Below, piece after piece: positions 35,425-46,970 of a stretch of DNA of 64,000 nt. Origin of the DNA: Humulus lupulus (lineage: Eukaryota; Streptophyta; Magnoliopsida; Rosales; Cannabaceae); NCBI RefSeq assembly GCF_963169125.1, contig NC_084793.1:92399071-92463070 (forward strand). The letters are read 5' to 3'. Numbering within the stretch: position 1 is the stretch's first letter; the number at the start of each line of letters is the position of its first letter. Position numbers and translations under genes: made by a program. The notes beneath the pieces were generated by a model. That model saw only the letters and a list, made by a program, of their open reading frames with translations. It searched no databases and was not told the origin of the DNA.

Positions 35425-36319
35425 TTTATTTTACTCTGACCAGCATAAAGTAAACTTAAGCGATCAACCCTTTGTGTGACCTATCAGAACCGCCAGTGCC
35501 TTTTAAGAAAAGGTAACCAATCATGTCATTGCAATTTCCCAAAAGGTCATTTGACGGCTATCACATTTTTCCATGCCTCAAAAAATCATCCCTCATCATT
35601 ACCTTATTAACCGTGCCTCGACCAATATAAATAACCCCTCAGTTTCACTTTTTACTTTTTACTTCAAGTATACTAAAGAACGAAGCACAAACTGAAGAAC
35701 GAAGTATGAAGAACCCAGAAAACTCAGACGACTTCGGTGATCCGTGGAGTCTTTGTTCAGCCACTCGAATTAACGCTCGTATTTCTACTTCACCTGCTCT
35801 TGCAATTGGGTCGTTGCGATTACGGTTATTCAAGTAAGTTTCTTGAACTTCTTTGTCTTTGAGATGCCATGCAATAATTATATTTCGAGTTTTCTGATGT
35901 GTTTTGGATTCTGAGTTCTCGAATGTTCTTGAAAAAATGATTTGGAGTAAACGGGCAAGTAGGTAGTAACATGGCAAGATAAGGACGAAAAACACTAAAC
36001 GAGGCTCAGGAATTGACTTAGGAATTGAGATTACTGATTTGGGGCGCAAAATCAAAGAAAAAATTCGATTTTTAGGCACTTGGAAAAAACTGAGTTTTTC
36101 TCCCTCCCTTTTAGAGAGTTGAAAATTTTTCTTTGAACAACTTTTCATTTTTGCTTTTTAATCCGTTTTCCAAACTATTTGCATACTATTTAGTGTTTAC
36201 GTTAGAATGTTGCTGGTCGAATAAAAACTTAACTTTTATACACGAGCAACGTTATCCCAACGCTTCCACTTCATTAGTCTATTGGCTGTAGATTCTCATC
36301 TCCCATTGTCTGTTCGCAG
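35425..36319 (+). other. Upstream region and possible first exon of the Tat-1 antisense gene
   Basis: An ATG at 35706 opens about 42 codons up to a donor-like CAA|GTAAGT at 35834. An acceptor-like TTCGCAG ends at 36319. The phases do not join the conserved frame of the next exon, so either an indel lies between them or this exon is not real. AT-rich elsewhere. Confidence 0.4.
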
Positions 36320-38575
36320 ATTTTCATGCACGATCTGTGGGGAGGTGAGAGGCCAACAGATGATAACTTGCTCGCACTACTGCTCAAAGATCAAGAACAG
36401 CCGTCGCTGCAATTCTCAGAAATTCCTTTTTCTCAACACTGCCCTGCAAACAGACCACCGAGCAGCCCAACAAATATAGGTCGCATGAAGTCCATCGTTC
36501 AAAGAAAAAAGTCAACAACCAAGCCTTCTACTAACCAGCCTGCTCCTTGGGCTGAAACTCCTCCGACCACCCCTCAACTTGTAAACACTTCCCCGCCAGA
36601 CATTCAAACCAAAGGCCAACCTCGCGATGTCCTCCGACCAGAGGTCGAATGGGACGTGGCACCTCCTAGTATTATTACAGCTAGGATGGTAGCCAATTAT
36701 CTCAAGAAGTACGACCTTCCTGGGATAACTCTCATCAAGCCTTCGATTGACCTGCCTGGGGGCGCCTTCAGCGCTTGGTCGAGGTATCACATCGAGGCAG
36801 GGGCAACCATGCCTCTACATCCATTTTTCCAAGGGGTGGCCAATTATTTCGAGGTCGCTCCCTTTCAAATCACCCTAAACAGATATAGAGTACTTTCTGC
36901 TCTCTATATCTTTTACAATCACAAGATGTGGCATGTTCCTACGCCACATGAGATCAATTATTTGTTTGATCTCAAATCCAACCCCAACCACAACACACAC
37001 AGGGTTCTTCCATTTCTACTACCAGGAATCTACTTGCACCTTGCTGAGTGACACTACCTACAAGCCCAATGTGGGGAAGTACTTCCAAGAGTACTTTTTA
37101 ACACCAGACTTGGTCACCCACAACCTGGCCTTCACTTAAGCATTCCGTGAGAAGCTGCTGCCCCTACCCAATAGGGAAAAGGCAAGCAGAAGCTTTCTGA
37201 ACACCTCGAGCCTATACTTGAGTCCTCGGATGAGAACGGTACTGACTTCTCACTCTTAGATAGTTTGCCCATTCCCTGTCATCTATTTGACGGGGACGAC
37301 AACTTTAAATACGCGACTAGTTTAGATTCGGACTTCTTCATGGCAGAGAGTGAGTGTAGCAGTAGTACAAGAGACAATGTAACGACCAGTAGTTGTAGCT
37401 TGGGTATTTTACTTATAATTTCTTTTCTCTCCATTTCATTGTCTTTTTTGTATGACAGCTTGCCCTGAATGATTGTATGCTTCTTTTCTGCAGACATGCC
37501 AGCCGAGAAGGTGTTCGATTTGTACACCAACCCCACTACCACAACTCCTACGAGCAGGAAGAAATCGAACAGGCACCAGCCCGGAGAAGGCTGTAGTGAC
37601 CCATCTGCAAAAAGGGCTCAGACGGAGGACCCTTCTGCACCAACTCCTTCAAAGGAGACGACTCCCCCTCCAGGTCCCGCCGACCAGAATCCTCCAGCTC
37701 CCGCCGACCAGAATCCTGGTGCTCAACCAGATAAAACTCTGGTTGAGGCTATCCTGAACTCCGCCTGCACTTCGGCCAGCGACAGGCTGAAGAAACTGTC
37801 CAGACACCGGCATAGTTTGGAATCCTTTAGCAACACCCCCACCATGCCGGTTGACCAGCTCTTCAGTCGCGCGCTGAATGAACTACTCACTGTAAGTCAC
37901 CGCTTTCATTGTGGTTTGATTACTTATCTCTCTGATTTATAATAACAACTTTTTTTATTTATTTATTTTTTATCGCAGGGGATTCTGACCGCGAGTACCG
38001 GTTGGTGCCGCTCGGAGGAGATGGTCGCCGAGCATGCTGAAGAAATCAAGGCGGTCGAGGGAAGGCTTACCGAGCTGAACAAGGTGGTCAAGGCTAAGCA
38101 TGCTAAGGAGTTGCGAGCAGCTGAGGCTAAGATCGCCAAGCTCAAGGAGGAATTGAAGAAGAAGGAGGACTTTGTGGTCAAAATCACTACCTCCAAGGAG
38201 AGGTATAAGGATACCTCGCTGATAAACTTCCGAGAAGCCAACAAACTTCAAACGGAGTTGGAGATCAGCCGCAAAGAGATTGCCGTCCTCGAGGAGACCA
38301 ACACCTGCAACCTGGAGAAGTATAAGGGAGCGGCGTTCCAGTGCTTCTATATGTTCTGGAAGAGCAACCCCAAGGCAGACTTTGCCTATCTACTAGACCC
38401 TATAAGGGAGGCTGAGCTGGCGAAGTGTGTTGCTCGCCTGGAAGAGGAAGAAAGGGCTCAGGGATCCCCTAAGATATCTTTGGCAACAGGTATTGAGGAC
38501 GTCAATGAAGATGCTAGGGCCACAGTCGACCAGCAACCACAAGAGCCTCAGCAGGATCCTCCTGCTGCCTCATAA
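36320..38575 (+). pseudogene. Tat antisense gene (putative gypsy-type domain protein), spliced, decayed
   Basis: Runs opposite to pol. The first part (36326-37051) holds the family core: ITARMVANYLKKYDLPG, GAFSAWSRYHIEAGATMPLH, FFQGVANYF, ALYIFYNHKMWHVP. A frameshift near 36990 moves the next family segment (TTYKPNVGKYFQEYFLTPD) to another frame. Two introns fit exactly: 37350-37493 (GTGAGT...CTGCAG, phase 1) and 37892-37978 (GTAAGT...TCGCAG, phase 0). The last exons encode a Pro-rich linker and a long coiled coil (about 38021-38330), ending at 38575 with an acidic/Gln tail. Such extra ORFs are known in Tat elements; their role is unknown. This copy is broken by the frameshift and stops at 37049-37140. 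Confidence 0.82.
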
Positions 38576-39246
38576 ATTTTTACCTGTATTTATTTTAATT
38601 TGTAACTTGGGACACATGAACCTCGGTTCGTGATGCCAAGACAATTTATTTTTTGCTGCACGGGCAACTTTTTCTTTTAATTAACAATTTCTTCTGAGCA
38701 GAAACTGCTCGCAGTGAAAAGGATTTTACTTTTGACATTATAATATTTGCACTTTATTATAACATCTGTTCGCATGACCGAACTTAGCATATCACTTTGT
38801 TTTGATTTAACAAAATTTAAACAAAAATTTGAAAAATACTCTAAGTACCATAGAATTCTTTCCCATATTTTGCTCGTGTGTTTACATATCCTTATTGATA
38901 TGCTTTGCTTACTTGGTACTTTATATGCCCCCCAAGTGATTGAGGTGCTTAAGGTCATCGATCACTTGCCTGGACTAAGACCTGTTCGAACATTACTGCT
39001 CGGAATAAATACTTATAGAAATGATAATAGAGCGAAACAACACATGTAATGAGCAAATACTTGTAATAAATACAATAATTGGCAAGAATAACTGGCTACG
39101 CACAGTTCCTTTTAATTCTCGTAATAAATGGACAATCGTGTCTGTATGAGTGATAAAAAATTTGATCTTACACTTATAAGTGATCAGTGATATGTAAACT
39201 TGTAAAAAGAGAAATTAATACAAGCCAATTATTTAAAAAGAATTGT
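38576..39246. other. Spacer between Tat-1 pol and the antisense gene
   Basis: No gene. The 3' ends of pol (39247) and the antisense gene (38575) converge here. It contains a second polypurine-like tract (TGCCCCCCAAGTG at 38929-38941, plus view), also seen in Tat-2 near 47858. Confidence 0.6.
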
Positions 39247-40601
39247 TTATTGATAATACTTGTGCAGGTGTTCTCCATTCCAATAACAAGGAATGAGATC
39301 TCCATTTAAGCGAGCAAGCTTATAAGTGCCTGGATTTAGGACTTCTTCGATTTGGTATGGCCCTTCCCAGTTAGGTCCAAGCACTCCAGCAGCTTGATCG
39401 CGAGTGTTGAGGAAAACTTTTCTAAGTACCAAATCTTCCACATTAAATTTTCTTTCGCATACTTTAGAGTTGAAATACGAAGCGACCTTTTGATGGTAAG
39501 CTACAACTCAAAGTTGAGATTGCTCGCGCCTTTCATCGACCAAATCCAGAGATTCCATCAATAACTAACTATTAACGTCTTGATCGTATGCCAACCTTCG
39601 GTGCGATGGCGGATCTAATTCAACATGCAACATAGCTTCATACCCATATGCCAAGGAAAATGGAGTATGGCATGTTGCTGTTCGGTGGGATGTTCTATAC
39701 GACCAAAGGACTTCAGGTAACTGTTCTGGCCATGCCCCCTTCGCTTCTTCAAGCATTTTCTTCAGAGTATCCTTTAGTGTCTTGTTGACAGCTTTAACCT
39801 GTCCATTTGCCTGTGGATGGGCTACTATAGAAAAACTCTTGATAATCCCATGCCTTTCGCAAAAATCGGTGAACAGATCACTATCGAAATGTGTGCCATT
39901 ATCTGAAACAATCTTCCTTGGAAACCCATAGCGACACACGATGTTCTTGACCACAAAATCGAGAACTTTCTTGGTCGTTATTGTTGCAAGTGGCTCAGCT
40001 TCGGCCCACTTCGTGAAGTAGTCAATAGCAACTACAACATACTTGACGTTGCCTTTTCTGTGGGCAAAGACTCAATCAAGTCTATTCCCCACAGTGCGAA
40101 TGCCCACGAGCTTTGCATCTGTTTTAGCTCATTAGGGGTTGCTCGTGGTATCTTGGAAAATCTTTGGAACTTGTCGCACTTTCGAAAAAAATCCATAGAG
40201 TCTTCATTCATTGTTGGCCAGAAGTATCCTTGCCTTAGGATCTTTTTGGATAAACTCTGCCCCCCAGCATGATCCCCGCAGAAACCTTCATGAACTTCTT
40301 GCATTAATTATTTAGCCTTTTCTTTCGAAACACACCTTAGGAGGGGCATTGAGTACCCTATTCTGTATAACACTTCGTCAACCAGGATGAACCGAGCCGA
40401 TTGCCTTTGGAGGGCTCTAGCTTTGTTTTTGTCCGACGGTAATACTCCGCGTTCCAAGTATTCAATGAAAGGTTCCATCCATGTGTCTGCTGCTTGGATT
40501 ACCATGGAGGTTTCTTCTGTTTGGATGCTTGGTGCGGATAAACGTTCAACAGGCACTATATTTAAGGTGTCAGCATCCTTTGCACTTGCTAACTTGGCCA
40601 A
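39247..40601 (-). pseudogene. Tat-1 integrase, decayed
   Basis: The N-terminal part is at 40601-40308, and the zinc-binding region with HEGFCGDHAGGQSLSKKI at 40304. The catalytic core is at 39954-39565 (VSDNGTHFDSDLF, then HPQANGQVKAVNKTLKD). In the family the last motif reads GQVEAVNK, so the catalytic Glu is Lys here (GAA to AAA). The C-terminal segment 39441-39247 (LGPNWEGPYQIEEV; WNGEHLHKYYQ) ends pol. At least two frame changes and several stops. Confidence 0.88.
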
Positions 40602-40637
40602 AGCATCCGCGTTTGAGTTCTGGTCGCGAGGTACCTG

Positions 40638-41057
40638 CTAGAGAGTATATTTTTCAAATTGTGCCAGCAAATCTTTTGCTTTGTTTAAATAAGCAACCAT
40701 CTTCAGACCCTTGGCTTGATATTCTCTTGTAATTTTATTAGCCAATAACTGGGAGTCACTATAGATTTCAAGCGACTTTATGTTCATGTCCTTGGCTAAT
40801 CTTAATCCTGTGAGAAAAGCTTCGTACTCGGCTTCGTTATTGGACACTGTGAAGTTGAATCTGATTGCACAGTGGAATCGATGGCCTTCAGGCGTGACTA
40901 AAATCACACCTGCTCCAGTGTTGTGCTCGTTAGAAGAGCCATCTATGAACAACTTCAAAGAGGGAGTTTGGCTTTGAGGCTCAGGCTCTTCTATCGGCTC
41001 AATGTCCTGGAGCCCAGTAAGTTCTGCGACAAAATCTACTAGAGCTTGTCCCTTCAC
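40638..41057 (-). pseudogene. Tat-1 second RNase H (archaeal type)
   Basis: 139 codons without a stop. KLFIDGSSNEHNTGAGVILV (first catalytic Asp), SNNEAEYEAFLTGLRLA (Glu) and LEIYSDSQLLANKI (Asp) match the RNase H family acquired by Tat elements in addition to the usual one. It removes RNA from hybrids. This domain looks least damaged of the Tat-1 set, but the surrounding frame is broken. Confidence 0.9.
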
Positions 41058-41079
41058 ACTGCTGCTCGTGGCAAGTAAG

Positions 41080-42409
41080 AAATATCGAACTGTCCAAGTT
41101 CAAATGCCCATTTCAATAATTTACCAGCGACTTCTGGTTTCTGCAGGACTTACCATAGTGGCTAGTCGGTTAGCTTGGAAGTATGGTCGCAACTTTTTGG
41201 AGGCTAAGATCACGCAATAGGCTAACTTCTCAATGGGCGGATATCACAGTTCTGCTCCTATTATCCTTTTGCTTATATAATACACAACTTTTTGCACATG
41301 TTCCTCCTCTCTTACCAGGACAACACTAGCAGCATATTATGTGACCGCCAAATAGATGAACAAAGTTTCCTTTTCAACCGGCTTGGATAAAATCGGTGGT
41401 TGCGACATATGAGATTTTAAAGCCTGGAAAGCCTATTCGCACTCCTCCGTCCATTCCAATTTCTTGTTTCCCCTAAGTAGATTAAACAATGGGTCGCACT
41501 TGTCCGTAGATTTGGAGATAAATCTACTTAAAGCGGCAATCCTCCCAGTTAGCTTTGAACATCTTTAATCTTTGTTGGTGGCTTCATATCGACCAGGGCC
41601 TTGATCTTTTCGAGATTAGCTTCGATACCTCGTGAGTTCACTATAAATCCCAAGAATCTTCCTGATCCAACTCCGAAGGAACACTTAAGGGGATTCAACT
41701 TCATCTCATACTTGTTTAAGAGGTTGAACCACTCTTGCAGGTCCCCGATATGTTCTTTTTCTTTCTTCGACTTAACCAGCATGTCATCGACATATACTTC
41801 CATGTTTACACCAATCACCTCTTTAAAAATGTCATTAACTAGTTGCTGGTTAGTCACACCAGCGTTTTTAAAATCGAAAGGCATTACTTAGTAACAGTAA
41901 AGCCCTGTATCGGTCCGAAAGCTAGTGTGATCCTCATCAGGTCGGTGCATACTAATCTGATTGTAGCCAGAGTACGCATCCATGAATGATAGGATCTCGT
42001 GCCCTGAAGTGGCATCGACCACCTGGTCGATCCTTGGGAGTGGGAAACAATCCTTTGGGCAAGCTTTATTAAGGTCTGTGAAATCCACGCATGTTCTCCA
42101 CTTTCCATTTGGCTTGGGAACCAGTACGGGATTAGAGACCCATGATGGATAAAACGCTACCCTGATGAATCCGTTCTCATTTAGCTTCTCGACATTTTCT
42201 TTTAAAGCTTTCAATCTATCTTTGTCGAGCATCCTTCTTTTTTGTTGTATTGGTGGAAATTTTTTATCTATGTTCAAGACATGGCTGATAACTTCTGGGT
42301 CAATCCCAACCATATCTTTGTGCGACCAGGCAAAGACCTCCTGGTTCTTCTTCAAAAATTCCACCAGTTTCTGTTTTGTTGTTGTCTCTAAGTTGTTACC
42401 AACTTTCAC
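41080..42409 (-). pseudogene. Tat-1 reverse transcriptase and first RNase H, decayed
   Basis: 42409-41888: VFAWSHKDMVGIDPEVISH, WRTCVDFTDLNKACPKD, FMDAYSGYNQI. A stop at 41888-41890 (AAA or AAG to TAA) splits it from 41884-41549, which keeps MEVYVDDMLVKSKK (YVDD intact). The classic RNase H follows in broken frames to about 41080 with several stops. Confidence 0.88.
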
Positions 42410-42530
42410 AACCCTGGTCCGATCTTACTCATCGAGTTGGACCTCCTCGAGGCCCTTGGTTGGTCCTACATCTTCCTCAAAATCCCCAAAGTGAGGATCT
42501 AAAATCCCTATCCTCACTTTGGGCAACACC

Positions 42531-43262
42531 CTATTTGGCGATGCGCTCACCTGATTGGGCTTGTATCTCATTGGCCAATTGCAACCCTTTTTCGGCTCCT
42601 TCCCTCGATCGACCCTTCTTCGCTTTAGTAATCGAGGAATTGTAGCATTCCCTCACTTTTCGTTGGTTTCCCAACACGCATCCTATCCCTGCGTCAGTTG
42701 GAAACTTCATGGCGAGGTGCCAGATCGAGGTTACTACTCGCAGGTCGACTAGAGTAGGCCTTCCAATCACAACATTATATGCAGAAGGACAATCAACTAC
42801 TATAAAAGTAATGAGCAATGTCCTGTTCGCAGGTGCAGTTCTTGCTGTGACCGGAAGCCTGATCGACCCTGTTGGCGCGAGCCCTTCACCAGAAAAAACA
42901 TAAACGGTTTGGTTGCATGGCTCCTAATTCATCACTGACAACTTCATCCTTTCCAGCAAAGAATTGTTCAGAATACTTACTCAGCTCCCTGTGTCCACTA
43001 ACACCCGCTTAACCATCATATTGGCTATTTGGATATACACGACCAGAGGGTCTAAATGAGGGAACCGGACGTGCTGAGCGTCAAGCTCAGAGAAAGTTAT
43101 CAGTTCTTCCTCAGTTCGAGCTTTCATGGGAGTTCGTTCCTCCACATTCAGCTTTTTATTGTCTTGGTCGTGGCATAAGGTTCGGGCGTATTGCTCCCTT
43201 GCCTTCCCACTATCTCTTAGTAGGTGTGGGCCGCCACAGATGGTTAGTAACGTACCCGCCAC
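42531..43262 (-). pseudogene. Tat-1 aspartic protease region
   Basis: Two pieces in the same frame, with 42819-42980 between them holding at least one stop. RVLVDTGS (active site Asp-Thr-Gly intact) ends the first piece at about 42981. YNVVIGRPTLVDLRVVTS lies at about 42780. [19 protein letters not shown] (43240) is the usual sequence ahead of the Tat protease. Confidence 0.85.
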
Positions 43263-43557
43263 GGGAGCTGGCTGTAAAGGGGGTGAGCGTTGGCGTACAG
43301 GTGCCTGCTCGTTGCCTCCTTAAGCTTCTCGTTGAGAACCTTCAGTGGCTCGTACATATCTCCTCAGGTGTCCTTGTCTGATAAGGAACTTAATTTCATC
43401 TTTCAGCTGGTTGCACTCGTTGGTGCATGACTATAGTTGTTGTGAAAAAGAAAGAAATTGGTTGTATCTCTCTTGGAGATATCTTTCCTTATCGAAGCTG
43501 GACGCTTGTAAGGGACATTGGTGCTGGTCACCTGGTACACCTCCGCCCTGCTTTCGA

Positions 43558-45447
43558 CTAGGGCTGTGTAATTGGTGAATCTTGGCTCATATCAATTACC
43601 CTTAGGGCGCTTATTCTCAGACATCGATGGCTCGTTCTTTGCCACTTTTCCACCATTTTTCCTGTTGTTTTTACCGTTGCCGTTGGGTTTATCTGATCCA
43701 TTGGTGGATTTGGTAGGATCTTCCTTTGGCCCCTTGTCTCCTGTAGGTGACTTCCCTTCATTAGCAATTGCCTCTTCGAGCTTGATGTACTGGTCGGCTC
43801 GATCCAGGAATTCTTAGGTACTCTTCACCCTATTCTTCCTTAAACTATTCCAGAGCGGTGAGTGGTGCCGCACTCTAGCAGTTAGTATCATCATTTTCCC
43901 CTCATCGCCAACCATCTTAGCTCCAGATACCGCTTGCATAAAACACTGGACATATTCCTTTAAGGATTCTCCCTCCTTCTGGCGTATCTCGACTAGTTGG
44001 TTGGCTTCAGTCGGATGAACTCGACCAACGTAGAATTTCCCGTAGAACTCCTTTATGAACATCTCCCATGACACTATGCTAGCAGAAGGGAGTTTGAAAA
44101 ACCATTCTAGAGCAGTATCAGATAAGGTGGCCGGAAATATTCTGCAGCGAGCATCATCCGACACCTCTGGATGTCCATCTGTATCTCAAATTTATTCACA
44201 TGAGATACCGGGTCCCCATATCCATCGAAATTGGTCAATACTGACATCGTAAATTTGCTTGGGGTTTCTGCCATTGCTATTCTTTGTATGAATGGAGTGC
44301 CTCTTCTCTGATCATACTTGATGTGAGATGTTCGGCTCCCCACTAGCTACTGTACGACCTGATTCAGCGTATCAATCTTGGCCTGTATTGCGTCTGGCAT
44401 CGCTGGGGCGACCGATGTTGGGGGTGCGTACTCATCGTGCCTTTCTTGCCTATCGTTGAGCACATCCCTCAATTCGTCATCTCTATGCCTTTGCTCACTA
44501 GCGCCTAACCAATCAAAGATGTTAGGTTGCCTAGGCTGCCCCCCAGCGTTCTGGCTCGCAGGCCTATTTTCTCTTGGTGGGTGGTTCCTTTCTCCACCTT
44601 TCTCTCCTTGCCTTCGACTAGCATTCCCCCTATCGGAATCAACTTTGTTGTAATCATGGCCATCCCTAAAACGTGATTGGCTATGGCGCGACCTGCTGGT
44701 TGCACTATTCCCTCCTCTTGCTGGTACCTCTCGAGCATCAGGGGGAGGCCTGCGTTGGTCGGTGGGTCCACGGGCATTATTATGTCATGGGGGGCCCCTG
44801 ACCGCAGAGCCGGACTCAACATGCCTTCTGTTAGCAGAAGGACGCTATCCCCTACTTGGAGGATTTGGTTCCTCAGCAGTTTGGCGTCTAGGGCTTTGGG
44901 GAGGCTACCCCACCCTATTCTTCCTTTGACGCTGGGGATTATCTCGACCAGCACGAAGAGGTGGCTGCTGCTTAGGATCTTGAAATGGAATGTCCTGTTG
45001 AGAAGTGGGAGGTTGCTCCAGCCTTAGAGGACTTGCCGATTGAGGTGGATGACTTGAGTTTGGGCCTTGTTGTGGTGGTGCACTTGGTGGCTGATTCGGT
45101 TGAGAAGTTTGCGTAGGTTGTCCCTGGGCCAACTGAATGGCTACTTCCAGGGTGGCAGTGGCATCTCTCTGTCGGCAGTCCATGTCAGCCTGCCGCTCAT
45201 TCAACTCTTGACATTGACGGTCAATTTCCCTCTGTTGCAATGCCATTGTCTCAGCCACATTCTCCTGATTAGCCCTCAGAATGGCTAACTCCTCCTGCAA
45301 CACAATCAGTGTTGTCATCAAGGTCTCAAAATCCATCTCCTTCTCTTCGAAATCCAACTGTGGTTCATCTTCAGCCACATTTTGTGTAGGAGGCTGGGTG
45401 GATGCAGCACCGAAAGTTTGTCTCGTCTTTTTAGATGTTTTTGCCAT
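43558..45447 (-). pseudogene. Tat-1 gag, decayed
   Basis: N-terminal part 45447-44905 (start MAKTSKK): Gln/Glu-rich coiled coil, then a Pro/Gln-rich linker. The core at 44343-43814 shows LTNFDGYGDPVSHVNKFEIQ, LSDTALEWFFKLPSASI and KEFYGKFYVGR, the Retrotrans_gag pattern. At least three frame changes. The start lies just inside the PBS, as expected. Confidence 0.85.
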
Positions 45448-45475
45448 TTGATTTTATTGGAAGTCTTGAGTTCGT

Positions 45476-45493
45476 CTCTCAATGAAAGCACCA
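45476..45493 (-). promoter_or_regulatory. Tat-1 primer binding site
   Basis: Minus strand TGGTGCTTTCATTGAGAG, three bases from the LTR end at 45497. Identical to the Tat-2 PBS at 50553-50570. The TGG start fits pairing with a tRNA CCA end; I cannot name the tRNA. Confidence 0.82.
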
Positions 45494-45496
45494 GAA

Positions 45497-45508
45497 TGTT
45501 GACCCTCG
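45497..45508 (-). repeat. First 12 bp of the Tat-1 5' LTR, left of the Tat-2 insertion
   Basis: TGTTGACCCTCG, continued after Tat-2 at 51563 (AATTGGTCAACC). CCTCG at 45504-45508 and 51558-51562 is the target duplication. Confidence 0.85.
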
Positions 45509-46393
45509 TCTTGACCACGATTTTGGCCAACGACGAGTAGATATCAAAACTACAATGAACCTTCAAGAGAAAAATACGACACAGATAATTTTATAGTGGT
45601 TCAGCCCCAATTTATTGGTAATAGCCTAATCCACTTAGAGTTGTGATATATATCCTACACTTAAGATCAGATGAACTTGAGCCAACTGAGTTTCTTAAGT
45701 GTAAGTAGAAAAATACATAGTTTTTCTCTCTAAACCCTCTTAGAAAATGCCCCAAGAATCCCCCAAGTAATAGTCCCAAAGTCTCCAAAATAGAGAGTTT
45801 TTTTCAGCCTAAAAGATCAGCTCCCTAAAATGATGCCGTGATCCATTTATTTATAGGCTCATGGATCGTACATCAGATATTCCCTTTGACCGGGTCCTTT
45901 CTGTTACTTCTCTCAATATTTAATTAATAATAACATCTAAAATACAAAAATATGCAATTCTTTGGGATAATATGAGAGATTTCTGCGCAGGTTTGACCGA
46001 TTCTAGCTGAAGCCGTTACTGGGATCTCTTGCGTAGAAATGATCTGTTTAGTCGGTCCACATCACACCCAAGGAAAACTGGAGGGTCAAAACACTTGACT
46101 GGTCGGCCAAGACAAGTGACTGGTCGGCCAAACACTTAACTGGTTGGTCATGACACCTGACTGGTCTAATATGACACATCTCACATCTCTGGTCTAACAT
46201 GACACATCTCTGGTCAGTCAGTCAAAAAATTTCACCGGTCGGACAGAAATTCTATCAGATCGGTCAGATCACTTTATCATAACTCCGAAGAGCCAACACA
46301 TTTATTGATTATTAATATGCCATTTACTGACCATGCATTGCCACTTGTCACTTCTGATTGCCACGTCATCAAACTGAAATTTTGGGGATAGCA
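45509..46393 (-). repeat. Tat-2 3' LTR (885 bp)
   Basis: Plus view: TCTTGACCACG start (TG to TC at the outer end), GGGGATAGCA end. It matches 50574-51557 closely apart from fewer copies of a short internal repeat. Confidence 0.9.
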
Positions 46394-46406
46394 TTTGCCC
46401 CCCAAG
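46394..46406 (-). promoter_or_regulatory. Tat-2 polypurine tract
   Basis: Minus strand CTTGGGGGGCAAA before the LTR start TGCTATCCC. Nearly the same as the Tat-1 tract. Confidence 0.82.
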
Positions 46407-46674
46407 TTTATTATATGATTTACTCGTATGATAAACTTTTCTTCTAGCAAAATGTTTTTGAGGTCATCCAAAAGCTTCCATCCGGTCAGAAACCTTCACT
46501 TTTGTAGTGAATCCACGACTTAACTTTTCCATTAGCCCATCAAACCCATGGCCTTACCCATTCCTAGTCGATCGGACTACTTGGATGTATGCCCTTGCTC
46601 CTCGGACATTACTCCTCGGATGCCCAGCTATTCGGACACCCAGCCCTTCGGCGTGCCCCTCGAGCCACTCGTAC

Positions 46675-46970
46675 ATGCGGCTCCTCCAGCTGCTCGGCAA
46701 TGCACCTCAATCGTACGGGCGCACATCTAGCTGCTCAGACACAGGTAGCCAACAGATTGGACGCAGCCCCACTGCTCGGACACGCAGCTCCTCCAGCCGT
46801 TCGGCCATACACCCCAACCGCTCGGGTGTGCATTTAGCTGCTCGGACACATGCAGCCAACCGATAGGACACAGCCCCACTGCTCGGACATGCAGCTCCTC
46901 AAGTCGCTCGGCCATGCACCCTCACTGCTCGGGCGTGCATCTAGCTGCTCTGACACCAACCTTCGGACGC
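46675..46970. repeat. Tandem array, period 107 bp, in Tat-2
   Basis: AGCTGCTC markers at 46729, 46836 and 46943, exactly 107 bp apart, with a partial unit before the first. Units carry GCTCGGACA and CGCTCGGCCAT words. They produce several overlapping spurious frames on both strands. Confidence 0.9.
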
